A DNA stretch of 64,000 nucleotides from NCBI GenBank assembly GCA_024138025.1, contig JAMXBD010000579.1, positions 62,001 through 126,000 of the forward strand, given 5' to 3'. The position numbers and the translations under genes were made by a program. Below are positions 35,749-47,878 of the stretch, one piece after another; position 1 is the stretch's first letter; the number at the start of each line of letters is the position of its first letter. The notes beneath the pieces were generated by a model. The model ran no database searches and was not told where the DNA came from. It saw only the letters and a program-made list of their open reading frames with translations. The DNA comes from Combretum micranthum. Taxonomy: Eukaryota; Streptophyta; Magnoliopsida; Myrtales; Combretaceae.

Positions 35749-36689
35749 AAAAGTTTCATCCTCGAAACTTGTAGGGGTTTATCTAAATTCCAAGAGAATT
35801 TCGTACTTGGAACTATTCTACGGTAAACATTTATCTCGTATCTATAATCTTATATTTCTATAGCAGTAAAATTAATAAAAGCGTTCCCTATTCTTTTGGA
35901 GTGATTATATAACATCAACAAAGTTTATTTCTTTAAATCTCTCGTAAACGTCTTATTTTCTACAATATCAATAGTATATTGTTTCTAAAGAGTCAAGAAC
36001 GGAAACTTCATAATTACTTATGAAATCGTTGACTATGGGTATATACATCGCTTGAATTATTAAGATTTCTCCCTTTAATTAATCCATTGTCTCCAAAAGT
36101 ATGATTCATCAATACTAATTTAATGTTGGCTTGCTCCATAGAATCATTATAGTAAGGAAGAATATGATCACTTGTTCCATTTTATTCTTCTGCAGTCATT
36201 TTAGGTTCTTTCACTAGTGTGATTACTGTAATACCTCTATAAGATCTCTTATCTTATTAAATCATCAACTAATAATTCTTCTATTCTCATCACCACATAT
36301 GTTTAATAATTGTCCAAATATATTCATATCTGAATACCAACTTAAAATACATCTGGTAATATATTTGATATCTTCTTGTTCGTTTCGTCTCTCATTTGTA
36401 TGTTATTTCAGTCAATCATAGTAAAATAAAGACTAGAGCTTCTTCTGGTTTTTCCTCAATACCTTTTACACACTTTCATATCATCATAATCATCAACATT
36501 TCATATCATTATATATCTGATTTCAGTACAAGTAATTTTGATATTCCCTAAGACATTATAATAAGTTGTACAAATCCTTTATTGGATATTTCTGATCACC
36601 ATACTTCTACTGGTTTCCTATTATTTAGCTAGTCTAATCATTTTAATAACATGAGGAAATATCATGTCCTTGTTTTCCACACAGATTAC
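35749..36689 (-). other. L2 internal region without pol
   Basis: This lies between the gag remnant and the PPT, where protease, RT, RNase H and integrase should occupy about 4-5 kb. I find no pol motif in any frame. Only AT-rich, stop-rich sequence is present. Pol is either deleted or was never there. Confidence 0.65.
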
Positions 36690-37482
36690 ATCTCATGACA
36701 TTTCTCCTCTTAAAGCAGTGCTTCACTTTATGCCCGACTTTTCCGCAATAAGAGCATTTGCCTTTTAATTCTAGGCATTTTTGAGAATGATTCTACTTGC
36801 TACACTTCCAACACTTGATATGGTAAGGCCTTATCACTGCAAGTTATCCTTCTGCAATCTTGAACATTTATTGTTTTCATGATTGTTCTTGGTTGATTCT
36901 TTGATTTTATTGTCGTTTCCTTAGTTTTCTCATTCTGCCTTTCCAAAAATTTTTCCTTAGCATATTCTATGACTCTTGCCCTTTCCACGTTTCAACATAT
37001 GTCTGTAGCTCATGCTCTTCTAACTTAGTTTGAGTTTCCAGATCTAATTCATTTTTAAATATCTGGATTTGCCAAGCTTCATCATTTCTCAATCTATGAG
37101 GAGCATATTGCATCAATCTCCTAAGTTCACTTTCATATTCATTAATACTCCTTTTTCCTCTTTGCAGGGTAAACAGTTCGACAAATAATTTATGACAAAG
37201 GCTAGCAGGGATGTATTCTTTCAAAAATTCTTGTTTGAAGGCATCCCAAGTGATTGTTTGAGGCATTGTGTTCTTCTTGGTGTCCCACCATATTCTTGCA
37301 TCTTTCCTTAACATAAAAGTTCCATACGTTACTCTCAAGTGTTCTGGTACTTCATATGCCTTAAAGGAGAGTTCGATTTGGGCTAGCCAATCTTCAGTTT
37401 TGTCAGGTTCATCCTTCCTTCCATTAAAGAAATTATTTGATTTAATGAAGTCGGGAAGCATTGCCCCTTCTGTTGTCAACAA
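36690..37482 (-). pseudogene. gag: L2 gag (capsid domain and zinc knuckle)
   Basis: The frame from 37482 (first ATG at 37461, giving MLPDFIKSNN) to 36967 encodes a Retrotrans_gag capsid domain: KTEDWLAQIELSFKAYEVPE, ARIWWDTKK, WDAFKQEFLKEYIP, LQRGKRSINEYESELRRLMQ. A single frame change at about 36985-36990 leads into a 62-codon frame (VERARVIEYAKEKF...). A CCHC zinc knuckle (CSYCGKVGHKVKHC) is still readable at about 36718-36760. It is related to but clearly distinct from L1 Gag, which has the same layout. A pyrimidine-rich TTTTCCCTTTCTAG lies just upstream of the frame and could be a 3' splice site. Confidence 0.88.
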
Positions 37483-37900
37483 TTACCTAGAAAGGGAAAA
37501 TTAGGTTACTATATAGTTTTAAGTTATACTATATTTCTAAGTTTTCCAAAAATCTATTTAATAGCGTATTTAAGCTATTCAATTTATTTGGAGATTTCAA
37601 TAATTTCTTAGCTGTATACCATTCCTTTATTTCGTGATCTTACTAGCTTAGATTTAACGAACCTAGAAGCTTGTGGTTTGGCTTCTAATTCAAGGTTGTA
37701 ATGTCATTTGACATTAAAATAAGATGTAAGAGTTTGTCCTTTACATCTTTGTGGACAACACATGCCCATATGATACTTGTAATATATAAATATGTATATA
37801 GTCTAAATGTCTACGACTTTTAATTTATCAACTTAGTTTATCTACCCAGGTTCTACCCAATCTCACATTTGGTAGGTTGCTCCTATCTTTCACAAACCTA
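37483..37900 (-). other. L2 untranslated leader
   Basis: About 420 bases between PBS and gag. No gene is recognised. Its end has a plausible 3' splice acceptor at about 37484. Confidence 0.5.
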
Positions 37901-37914
37901 GAGCTCTGATACCA
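37901..37914 (-). other. L2 primer-binding site (initiator tRNA-Met)
   Basis: The minus strand reads TGGTATCAGAGCTC four bases after the LTR end at 37919. This defines the LTR above it as the 5' LTR of L2. Confidence 0.88.
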
Positions 37915-37918
37915 CTTC

Positions 37919-38945
37919 TGTCACGACTCTAATATGGGGGCCTAATAGGATTTATCTAAAGCCATCATATCACGTGTGCACCCGTAACATGAGAGCTGTC
38001 TTGTATGTCAGAGTATACAAGACTCTATTTATTTATAAATATTCTCATACAAATGATATAATATATTACAGTATTTCAACTATGGAATCCGATTTTCCAA
38101 TTTCCACCAAGATCGCAGAGAATCGGTATCCCCCACCAAATAGTGAAATTGGGTTTCCAAACTACAACATACAAAATTCAACATTCAACTAATTTACATT
38201 CTAAGTTTACCATATCCTACATTTCTATCTGGAATAGAGTTTGTTGGAGAAGCTCTCTTCACACATTCCTAGCCCAATCCCAGCTAGTAATAATCCTGCA
38301 CAAAAACTGTAGGGGGGTAAGCGAACCACGGGCTCAGTGAGTTCATTCCTCACTACTACTGGTCACGCAAGTTATCAAACATTAATTATACACTCATGCA
38401 AATCTATCTACACACAATATGAATGCATACGTGATGAATGCAAGCAACACATCTATGGGGGTCCGAAACCATAGACGATGTAGATTTACCTGTCTACATT
38501 TCAATTGTCTTCCATACTTACCCGCATGGGACACCTCGCCTTACCCGTACGAGGCTGCCTGGTGGTAGCGTCCATCCAGACTCACCCAATGCTTAACCGC
38601 CATTGGTAACAACAAATATTCCCCAACGTGTTCACATGATTTACGCTGGTTAATATTTAAATATATATATAATGCCAATTTAATGGCCATTCTTACAATC
38701 CATCCCCAATCTATGGTGAATCGCACAAGTAGACCCCGACTCGGGTAACATCTACTGCCAATACGAACCATCACCTATTAAAGGTGAATCCGGTGGATAG
38801 ACCCTAACTCAAGTAACATCTATCGCCACGAGACCAGTGGACCCAAATTCAGGCAACATCCACTGTCACAACAATACTCAGAAATGTCCTATGTTTATCT
38901 CATAAACTCTTTTAGCATAAATACTTTCAAAGGATATAAAAGCAA
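37919..38945 (-). repeat. L2 element 5' LTR, distal part (R-U5 side)
   Basis: Nearly identical to 22598-23625 with scattered substitutions. It stops exactly where the CACTA element begins (38946), after ATATAAAAGCAA. It includes the second copy of the hairpin row (38450-38865). The rest of this LTR is at 56565-61127. The ORFs at 37974-38340 and 38541-38774 lie in it and are spurious. Confidence 0.9.
38450..38865. other. Second copy of the hairpin row
   Basis: This keeps all three 17-nt-loop hairpins seen at 23404-23541 with the same stems, although the loops differ at a few positions. Substitutions between the two copies fall mostly outside stems. Confidence 0.6.
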
Positions 38946-38960
38946 CATTACAAGAATTTT
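38946..38960. repeat. CACTA left terminal inverted repeat
   Basis: CATTACAAGAATTTT, 14 of 15 matching the right terminal repeat. The changed third base alters the diagnostic CACTA pentamer, which may weaken transposition. Confidence 0.85.
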
Positions 38961-39149
38961 GATGTTTAGCCACGTTAAATTACCGTTGCAAATTGGGAAA
39001 AAAACGTGGCAAAATCAATTTTGCAACGTTTATTAAATGTGGCTAATAAACGTCGCCCAAGCTGTGTTGCAAATTGATTTGGCCACATTAAAAAATTAAA
39101 CATGGCGAACGTAATTTAGCGCGAAAATTAAACAATGAAAGGCAACATA

Positions 39150-39725
39150 AAAACGTGGCCATAAGTTATATGATAGGCGACTTTTGTTGTGTGGCTAATA
39201 TGCAAATTTTGTTCCCGCCTTTTTTAGTTGGGATTGTTATGAAATGGATTTGGTGACATTAAGTAAAAAAACGTCGCCAAGGTAATTTTCGCGCTAAATT
39301 ATCTTCGCCATGTTTAATTTTTTAACGTGGCCATAAGTTATATGATAGGCGACTTTTGTTGTGTGGCCAATATGCAAAATTTGTTCCCGCGTTTTTTTTA
39401 TTTGGGATTGTTATGAAATGGATTTGGTGACATTAAGTAAGAAAACGTCGCCAAAGTAATTTAACGTATAAATTGCACTATAAAACGTAGCATTGAAACG
39501 TGGCCATATGTGACCTAATAGGCCACATTTTTTGTGTGGCTAATATACAAACTTTTTTCATTGCCTTTTTATGCATGGAATTCTTGTTATGTGGATTTTG
39601 CGACGTTAAATAAGAAGACGTGGCCAATATAATTTAGCGCAGAAATTGCATTATAAAACGTGACATTGAAACATAGTCATATGTTATATGATAAGCCATA
39701 TTATTTGTGTGGCTAATATACAAAT
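39150..39725. repeat. Subterminal tandem array, about 173-bp unit, about 4 copies
   Basis: ACGTGGCCATAWGTTATATG followed by a GTTGTGTGGC segment recurs at about 39153, 39326, 39501 and 39670. The first two units are nearly identical and the last two diverged. ACGTGGCCA and ACGTCGCCA words occur repeatedly here and again at the right end (56530-56541). They are plausible binding sites for the element's TnpA-like protein. Confidence 0.75.
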
Positions 39726-39806
39726 GGACATTATACATACCTATTATTTTAAACTTCGCTAATATTGTTCTTGCTTTTTTCATGGATGATTGTAGATTAC
39801 ACTTGA

Positions 39807-40465
39807 GATGAGTGTAATATTTATGTAGAAACTCATTGAACCTATTTAGCAAAATACATAAGTGGTGTTTAAAGACACATTTTCCTGTAAATATACCTGT
39901 GTAATGTGTATAACACTATTATGATAAACAAACATAAACTTTTTCAACATACATCAATCAATTTGCACACTTGTGCAAAGTGGAACCAAAATACTCATAT
40001 AATATAATAAGTTCAAACATCAAGTTGTGATGAGTATAATAACTATTTATGTAGAAGCTCATTGCACCTATTTAGCAAAATACATAAGTGGTGTTTAAAG
40101 ACACCTTTTCCTGTAAATATACATGTGTAATGTGTATAACCCTATTACGATAAACAAACATAAACTTTTCCAACATACATCAATCACTTCGCACACTTGT
40201 GCAATGTGGATCCAAAATACTCATATAATAAGTTCAAACATCAAGTTGTGATGAGTATCATAACTATTTATGTAGAAGCTCATTGAACCTATTTAGCAAA
40301 ATATATAAATGGTGTTTAAAGACACCTTTTCCTGTAAATATACCTGTGTAATGTGTATAATCCTATTACGATAAACAAAAATAAACTTTTCCAACATACA
40401 TCAATCACTTTGCACACTTGTGCAAAGTGGAACCAAAATACTCATATAATAACTTCAAACATCAA
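39807..40465. repeat. Tandem array of three 221-222-bp units
   Basis: Units start with GATGAGTRT at 39807, 40029 and 40250. Each contains TTTAGCAAAATACATAA, TTTCCTGTAAATATACCTG and a CACACTTGTGCAAWGTGG palindromic segment. Copies are very similar, so the array is recent. It lies between the TIR-proximal array and the end of the TnpA-like gene. Confidence 0.8.
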
Positions 40466-40675
40466 GCAAGACAAAAGATTCTTGAGAGTTAGTTTAGACA
40501 TGTACAAAAACATAATCCTATTCAATTGGAGGTATATTTCAAAAAATTGGTTAGAAAACCCTACCCACCTCCTCAAAACAAACCTACACATAAGTTGTTA
40601 AAAGCATCAATTCAAACATGCTAAAAGAGATGATCATATTCCATCATAGGCATTTCCAAAAAATTCCTATCTATC

Positions 40676-43600
40676 TCAATTGTCATCCTCACTTTCTCCA
40701 CTTTCATCCTCACTTCCATCACTATCTTCATTATTAGATGGCCTTAGAGATCGATCCCGTCCACTTGGATTTTCTATAAAACAAAATGTTAAGTAATAAA
40801 GCACACATAAATATACTTACTGTTGAACTATTAATGAAAGAAAGAGAGTGAGTAATGTCAAAGCTTAATGAAATAACTTACTTGAACTACTAGGATAGCT
40901 GGAGCAAAGTTGTTGTACCAGTTCAGTAATTTTGGCTAGCTGCAAAACATACATACCAATATGCAAAGGACAAATTAAACTTATATTTAGTTTTGAATAA
41001 GAACATCTATCAAATTTATCATTTAAGAAGTTTACATACATATGAAAGTTACATTCAGCTTTAAATGCAATTCATAACATTTTTTTTGTACAAATATCAT
41101 AATCTAATCTTCTTAATAAATTCTTTTGCAAATTCTTGTAAGGTATCCCATATATTAAAAGCCAACATTTTCCCAATCCCGTAAAAGAACTAAATAAAGT
41201 GAAATAAGAAAGATTTCTATACTTTATTCATGTAGGAAAAGAGAGCAAAGGTAAAACATGCTGAGAATATATGCAATGCCTCCATGATGCATCCATTGTT
41301 TCTCAAAATCTACTAGCTCCAACAAATTGAATATCACTTACAATTTAGATAGACATAAACCAAGGAAATACTTTCCCAAAGAGAACAAAACTGAGACATT
41401 TAGCATAATATCTTCCAATTGAATAAGCTCAAATTGCAAATCCAATATATCTTCCAAAGTAAATACTCATTTTAGATTTTTGTGAAAAACTAAAAAGTGC
41501 AAAAAGAAGCTTGTCACATGGAAAGGAAGAATGAATTTTTCAATATTGCGTGACAAAGTGAGTTTTTCTTTGCAAAAAATCTTAAATAATTGCTGTTGAA
41601 ACCTTATGAAATCAATTCGTTAATGTTATTTGAATATGTTAGTGATCAATTATCAAATCCAACAACTAGAACACATAGACACATTTTGTAAGGACATAAT
41701 TTTTTTTCACTTAAGTGAAAACACTATTATTTCTTTTTCTACCTTACTACATGCATGCTATCCACATACCACATATCAACCTATAATTGATCCCATCCTC
41801 AAATTATTTATGCATTTGAAAGAGTACAACTAGATGAAGTTAAAGAACAGCCAACAATTTCCAAAAACACAGCTAACCAAATCATAGTTAAAAAACAGCC
41901 AACAAGAATTATATCCTCAACAACCAGATCAATAACAACAATTAACACTCCAACCAGTTATAGCAGGTGTATATTTTATCTAATATCTAGTGAACCATCA
42001 ATAACATAGAAGTGACAATAATTACCTGTTCAGATTGTTCCTCGCGTAGGGTTCTTTCCTCGTGAAGCTTTGCTTTTGTTTCTTCTAAGGCAGCTCTCAA
42101 CTCTTCCATAGAAGTTCGTCCTCGTGCTGATTTCCCAATTGGTGGTGGTCCATACCCTCTTCCAGGATGATAGTCTGACCTTGAAACCGCATTCATAAAC
42201 CTATCAACAACTCCTGCGAAGTCAATGGACTATCTGAAGATTGAGATTCTTCATACATCTTCACCATGTTATCCTGAATTACAAACAATAAAGACATACA
42301 TTATGTATAACACATTACTTTAAAATAAGTCCAAAATTTTACACACCCAATAAACTTACATAATCCTCTAGCTTGTTGAGATACCCAACCTCCTGTACCA
42401 TCAGGCCTTGGAACGCTATATCGAGTTTGCTTAAAGAACTCAATGGCATTAAATGGTTGGCGATTTTGATTAATCTACACATTTAGATATGTATGGAAAA
42501 TGTTTAAGCATTAATCAATAATATAAGCATAGAAAAAACATTAATAAATACCCACTTGCTCATTTCTCCTACTCTCAAATGATCTAGAGCCAGCCCTATG
42601 TAGATATTTGACATTGTTGCGTGCATTTCTCCCAATCATTGACCTTGTCTTCTATAAATGAAAAAATCAGCAAACATATGATAGTATAAACTAATTTATA
42701 AGTGCAGAAATGATTTAGAATTCACCTTTGCAGACGGTTCATTCGATTGTGATATTGATCGCTCTTGTTCAATCTCCCTAGTCCATTTTTCAGTAACCTT
42801 TTTCCAATCATCATCACTTGAACCTTTGGGTCTAGCAACATCACCAACCTTGTTCCACTTATTTTTAGTTTTACATCGATGGTTTCTATGGAGATTGCCC
42901 ATCCATTTATCAGCAGCTCGGAACTTTTCAGAATCTTTTGTGATGTCATCAATATTCAACCGATTCTACATCAAACATATCACTATAGATGAAGAGAATG
43001 TTTTTTTTTTTTTTTACATAAAAAGGATCAAATCCATCAATTAAAAAAGTAGCAACAATAGCAACAGGTATAAAAGCTCTAGAAATTTAAGAAAACAAGT
43101 ATACATTCTCCTAATGTGATAGTTAATTGCAACAATTTTTTTCTCCCTTAAATGTTTTGCTGGACAGTTATAAATCTTGCTGGACCTTCTAAACATGAAT
43201 CAAGATAGCTACCAGAGAAAGAGGTTAGTAATTTTGACAGAATTTTATCAAAAACTGCCTCATGGGATGTACTAGCCTGTCAAAAGCAAAGATTAATTAA
43301 AGGATTTGACTACTACATTTGTCCAATTTGGATTAAATTAGACCATCGTTCCACTCTCCTGAAAATATAATTCATAAAAAATCAAATGCTCATCATACCC
43401 TAAATGTGGGATTGAATATTATGTTTTTGCTTATATAAATAGAAAATTTTTATGAATTTTTAACTTCCCTCTTACATGGAGATAGAAGGACATGGTTGCA
43501 GCTGCTTGTTACGGTCTTCCTTTGAGCTGCCTTGACCACTTTTTGTTGTTAAGCACTTTTTTTTTCCTTTGCTCAGGGAAAAAAAAACAAATTCTTATCT

Positions 43601-46600
43601 TATATTACATATGTCAAATGCTTATAATATGTCTGTAAGATTGAATAATCTGTTCGTAATTATATTAAAAGTTTATTTCTTATGACTATTAATTATGGAA
43701 CCCTTTTTTGTGCACTTTGATTGTCATAATGTATAGCAAACAATCCATTGAAGGGAAAAAAATCAGGACTTTTACATTTGTTGAGTGTCATAAAAGACAT
43801 GGACAGTGTCTAGTTGATTCTGTTCCAAATGTCTGACTATAATCAAAATAGTGGAAGTAGATATAGTTGTGTGTATAGATATGTACTATATAGTAATGCA
43901 TAGTTGCATTGTTTGAGATAAACAGTTAGCAAGAAATTATAACCTTATTATGATAATGAATTAACTAATTATATATGAAGAGCATGTACTCATCATTATC
44001 CAAAAAAATTTAATTACTTGCCTTATGCATCGGTGAAGCGTGGCTTTTAAAGTATATAAAGCCACTGTATATCTATCTACAATTTAAGTTTTTAGAGAAA
44101 TCTATCAATTTCTCAAATTTTAACTCTTGCTTTTCAATATGATTGTAAATTATTTGCTAATAGAAAACTTCCTATTAGGCCTCGACTCTATTTTAAAGCA
44201 ATGTATTACCCTTTTACTATATAGTTTGGAGTTTATATACTTTATAATTTAGCAGTGCTATAGCTTTTCACTTTTGAGTGTTGACAGAGCATTAACATAC
44301 TAAACCTACAAATTTTCGAAGGAAAAAATATCTATATCTACTTATTGCACATTTGGAATCTCATAGCCACATAATATGCAAACATCCTCTTTGACATATC
44401 GATTCCAAATTTCTCATGACACACCAAATAATATAATTTGTCATATTCTACAAAAATCCTCAATGTGCAATGTGAAATCAATACTCTGGTTCTTTAAACC
44501 TTATTGAATTGAGAAGTCTCATAGTTGAATTTTTTTCCCCTTGGCTTTCTTACATTTTGATTTATATCTCTGTGCTTAAGTTGCAAGCTCCATGAAAGAG
44601 TATTTTCTTTTTGTTTCAATTGTACATGCTGCCATGCGTGGCTAGATACGTCTTATATATTATATATAGCTATATACATATATATATATTATAATTTATA
44701 ATTGCAAAACAATCCATTCTAGCTGGTTTTAATAATATGTATATTATATCTATATAAAAATATATATGCCATATAATATAATACATAAACATAAAAAAAT
44801 TTAAGATAAAAAGATTAAATAAGATAAAGGCCTTTTCCTTATAATTTACTGATGCAATTGTTGATTTTATGGTAAATAGGACTTACTTTCCACTGATGTT
44901 GACCTTTTCTTTTCATTTTTTCAGTTAAATATTTGTAAAGTGAAGAATTTAGTTTCATGTCTCTGCTAGTTATGATGTACTTTAAAGAAATATAGTACTT
45001 CAGAGGAAAGAAAGGATTCTAAAGCCCTTGAATGAGGGTGCTAATGAATTAGCTATGTTAAGGAAAAAAAAGAAAAAGATTACTTAAATTTCAAGAAAAT
45101 ACAATGGGATAATAGAAAGGATAGGCATCGCATTTAACATAACACACAATGCACTTTATCATTTTTGTCCCTCTCTAAGATTATCCTTCTTTTGCATCTA
45201 TATCTCACCCAACTGGATAAGTCTTCGTTTGTTCAATTACAATGCTTAAATCTAAATTTATGTTTGTGCTTTCATAGAAAAACCTCATGTTCCACATTCA
45301 TCTCAACCTTTAGAAAATTTTGAAGGACCTTCTTCTTGGCACTAATGAAAGAAGAGAAACATCGCCTTGAGGTAATAAAGATTTTTTCTTAAATGTTTGG
45401 TTATTATATAAAAGTAGAAAAGATATTGCACACTAAATTATTTCATTATAATTCTTATCAGCTTCATATAAATTTTTGTATTTTGATTATTACTAGATGT
45501 GTATAAAAACATGCGAGCTATTTAGATCATACTGGATAGTCTTTTTCAATATGTTCAGCTTCTTTGTAGGCTTTTTAAGCATTGTTTGTAACAATTAATC
45601 TATTGGTAGGACCATCAAAGAAAAGAATAATTGCTAGATTATTTATTTTTTGGTTCATTGATCATTATTCTACAACTTTATGTATGAAGATTTAATATCA
45701 TTTTCAATAGGTTAGAGGATTGTCATTTCCTCTTGAAAGTATTATATTTTTATGGATAGTGTTATGATATTCAATTTCTTTGGAATTGAAGTGTATTGAA
45801 GTGATTTTGAAGCTAAAATGTTTGCTAACTATTGTGCAACTTGTTTTTGGTTAGATGCTATATTTTCCCTTTTAACCTTTTAAATTGAAAGCTTTAGTTA
45901 ACTCAACACCTTCATTTATAGTAACCCTTTTCAATACATGAAAATTGAATATGCCATTGCAGCAATGTACCTTATATACATCATAACAGGATCTTAATCA
46001 TTTGCACAACATCCATATAATAGTAAGGTTTTATTTATTCATTTACTTGAGGAACAAATTTATAAATCCCTATATTGTTAATTATATGTTTATTCATTGT
46101 TACTACCATAATTACTAATGAGCATCTTGCCATGCTGAATAAGACTATGTACAACCTTATTGTTATCTTTCTGGTTTAATTTTATGTTGTCGTTCATGAG
46201 GTACTGTATGTTTAGTAATTCACTTTTAATTTAGCTTAAGTTGATGATTTTTCTACAATGTTGTCAAATGGCAACAATCAAACCTTAAATTATTATGTGG
46301 ACTATCAAATATATATATATATATATATATATTGTTATTGAGTACTAAATCTTATATTTTTTTTTATTGTGCAGATGTATTGCAGTTGCAGGGCTTTATG
46401 ATGCTATTAATGCCAAGTTCAAGAATACTTGTCAATATTATTATTCTTCCATCTTTTTTTTTTTATATGAGTTATGTAATTTGAAAGACCATATTGTAGT
46501 TGGGGACTGTTTAGTTTAGAAACTTGTATTTAGCATTTAGGTAAAAGTTTATTGGTTTTACGATTATCAAGGATTATGTTATGTTTATACTTTAGTTATT

Positions 46601-47878
46601 AATGATAATGTCATTGATTCATTGAGGCTTTTGTTGTTTTTGGAGTAAAAAAGTGGCACTAGCACTATAATTCTCAATTTCCTTTATTGGGAATTGATCT
46701 TTAATTTATCATCTATATATTGATGAAGGTTATTTGGCTATAAAAAAAACAAAACAGAAACCAGCTTGAATAATTTGAAACAAAACAAGAAAAAAAATGC
46801 AAATTCACTTCAAATATACCTTTACTCTCTCCCAAGCCCGTTGTTTTTCTGCATGAGGGAATTTTCTCCAGTCATCGATACAAAGAGGAAGTAAGTCCCT
46901 ACAAGCCTTCCCCATTTCAGAGGCTAACTTTGATGATTGGTCTGCTGTTAGTGGACGTCCACCAGAATAGGTAAACTCAATAACCATCTTGCCCTTTCTT
47001 CTATTGTTTTCCTTTTCAAGTGCTTTTCCTCGGTATACACTTCTCTTACGTGTTGTGAGGATCGGGCTGTCAGTTCCTACATATATATGAGACTCTCATG
47101 AAGCTAGCAGGTCATGAAACTTAAACCATAGACCTAACTATTACACCTTCAAATTAACTAGAAGTTAAAACTCACATAAAAATTACCTGAGGTAGGTGAA
47201 GGATTACATGAAGGGTTTCCATTCAAGGATGCATCTACTTGGTTATTGATGACATGATTCTGTCCTTCTCCATTTCCTGTAGTACCAACCAAAAACATGT
47301 TTCACCAGAGCACTTACAACTTCACAATGACAGTTAATTTTACTAGTTTCATGCAAGGCATATAATGATAAAATTACAAAATTAAAATAGCACAATCACT
47401 TTAATTGATAAAGAATAAGCTAATGTGATAGAACAACGAAAACAGAAATATCAAAGAGTAAGCAAAGGAGAATATAAACCCACCTACTATACTAATAAAT
47501 TAAAAAGTAATATTTTACATTAAAGTTACCTAAGCGAGAGGGAGGACTAGATGAATGGCTGCCTTGTAAGGATGCATCTACTAGGGAGTTGTTGATGATA
47601 GGATTTTGTCCTTGTTCATTTGCTAGAAGATGAACCAGAAAAATGTGATTTCATTAGTTGCACAACAACTATATATATTTACAAAGCTTCTAAGTAAAAA
47701 AAAAAAAAATGATGGAAACTTAACTTGTTCGATGAGAAGGATTAGGTGAATTGTTGCCTTGCGGTGATTGTTGTTCCTCCTCCAAATTCTGAGAATCCGA
47801 TTCATCATTAATTGGTAATCGGGTGTCTCGTTTAGCCCTTCCTCCCCGCCTTTGTAGACTCCTTCGTCCCCTAGCCAT
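40676..47878 (-). pseudogene. CACTA second gene, Transposase_24 (TnpA-like)
   Basis: Ten exons can be read with GT/AG borders: 47878-47725, 47622-47530, 47276-47187, 47076-46820, 42965-42726, 42651-42556, 42474-42360, 42273-42026, 40939-40882 and 40773-40676 (stop). All junctions keep phase, except that exon 7 has one extra base near 42370 and exon 8 lacks one near 42211. Between these the frame hits a stop, so the gene is broken. The start is basic (MARGRRSLQRRGGRAKR). Exons 4-7 match the plant Transposase_24 (Ptta/En_Spm) family: KGKMVIEFTYSGGRPL, WRKFPHAEKQRAWERV, DDWKKVTEKWTRE, FNAIEFFKQTRYS. A coiled coil (EELRAALEETKAKLHEERTL) and an acidic tail follow. TnpA-type proteins bind subterminal repeats and regulate or assist transposition. 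Exons 2 and 3 look duplicated. Intron 4 is 3.85 kb. Confidence 0.85.
42966..46819 (-). other. Large 3.85-kb intron of the TnpA-like gene
   Basis: This lies between exons encoding WERVK and NRLNID. It contains AT-rich sequence, (TA)n at 46310-46331 and TATA-type palindromes at 44650-44780. No terminal repeats or known domains were recognised. A short plus-strand stretch (45336-45371, MKEEKHRLE before a GTAATA donor-like site) and a TTGTGCAG acceptor-like site at about 46375 hint at a fragment of a plus-strand gene. Confidence 0.55.

Noticed and set aside
39000..40465. Repeat array considered as a CRISPR array
   Set aside because: Units are 173 and 222 bp, contiguous and without short repeat plus unique spacer structure. 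They are CACTA subterminal tandem repeats.
43490..43560. GLPLS-type stretch resembling the GLPL motif of NB-ARC resistance proteins (plus strand)
   Set aside because: Only a handful of residues match, the frame is short, and no other NB-ARC motif is near. Chance is likely.
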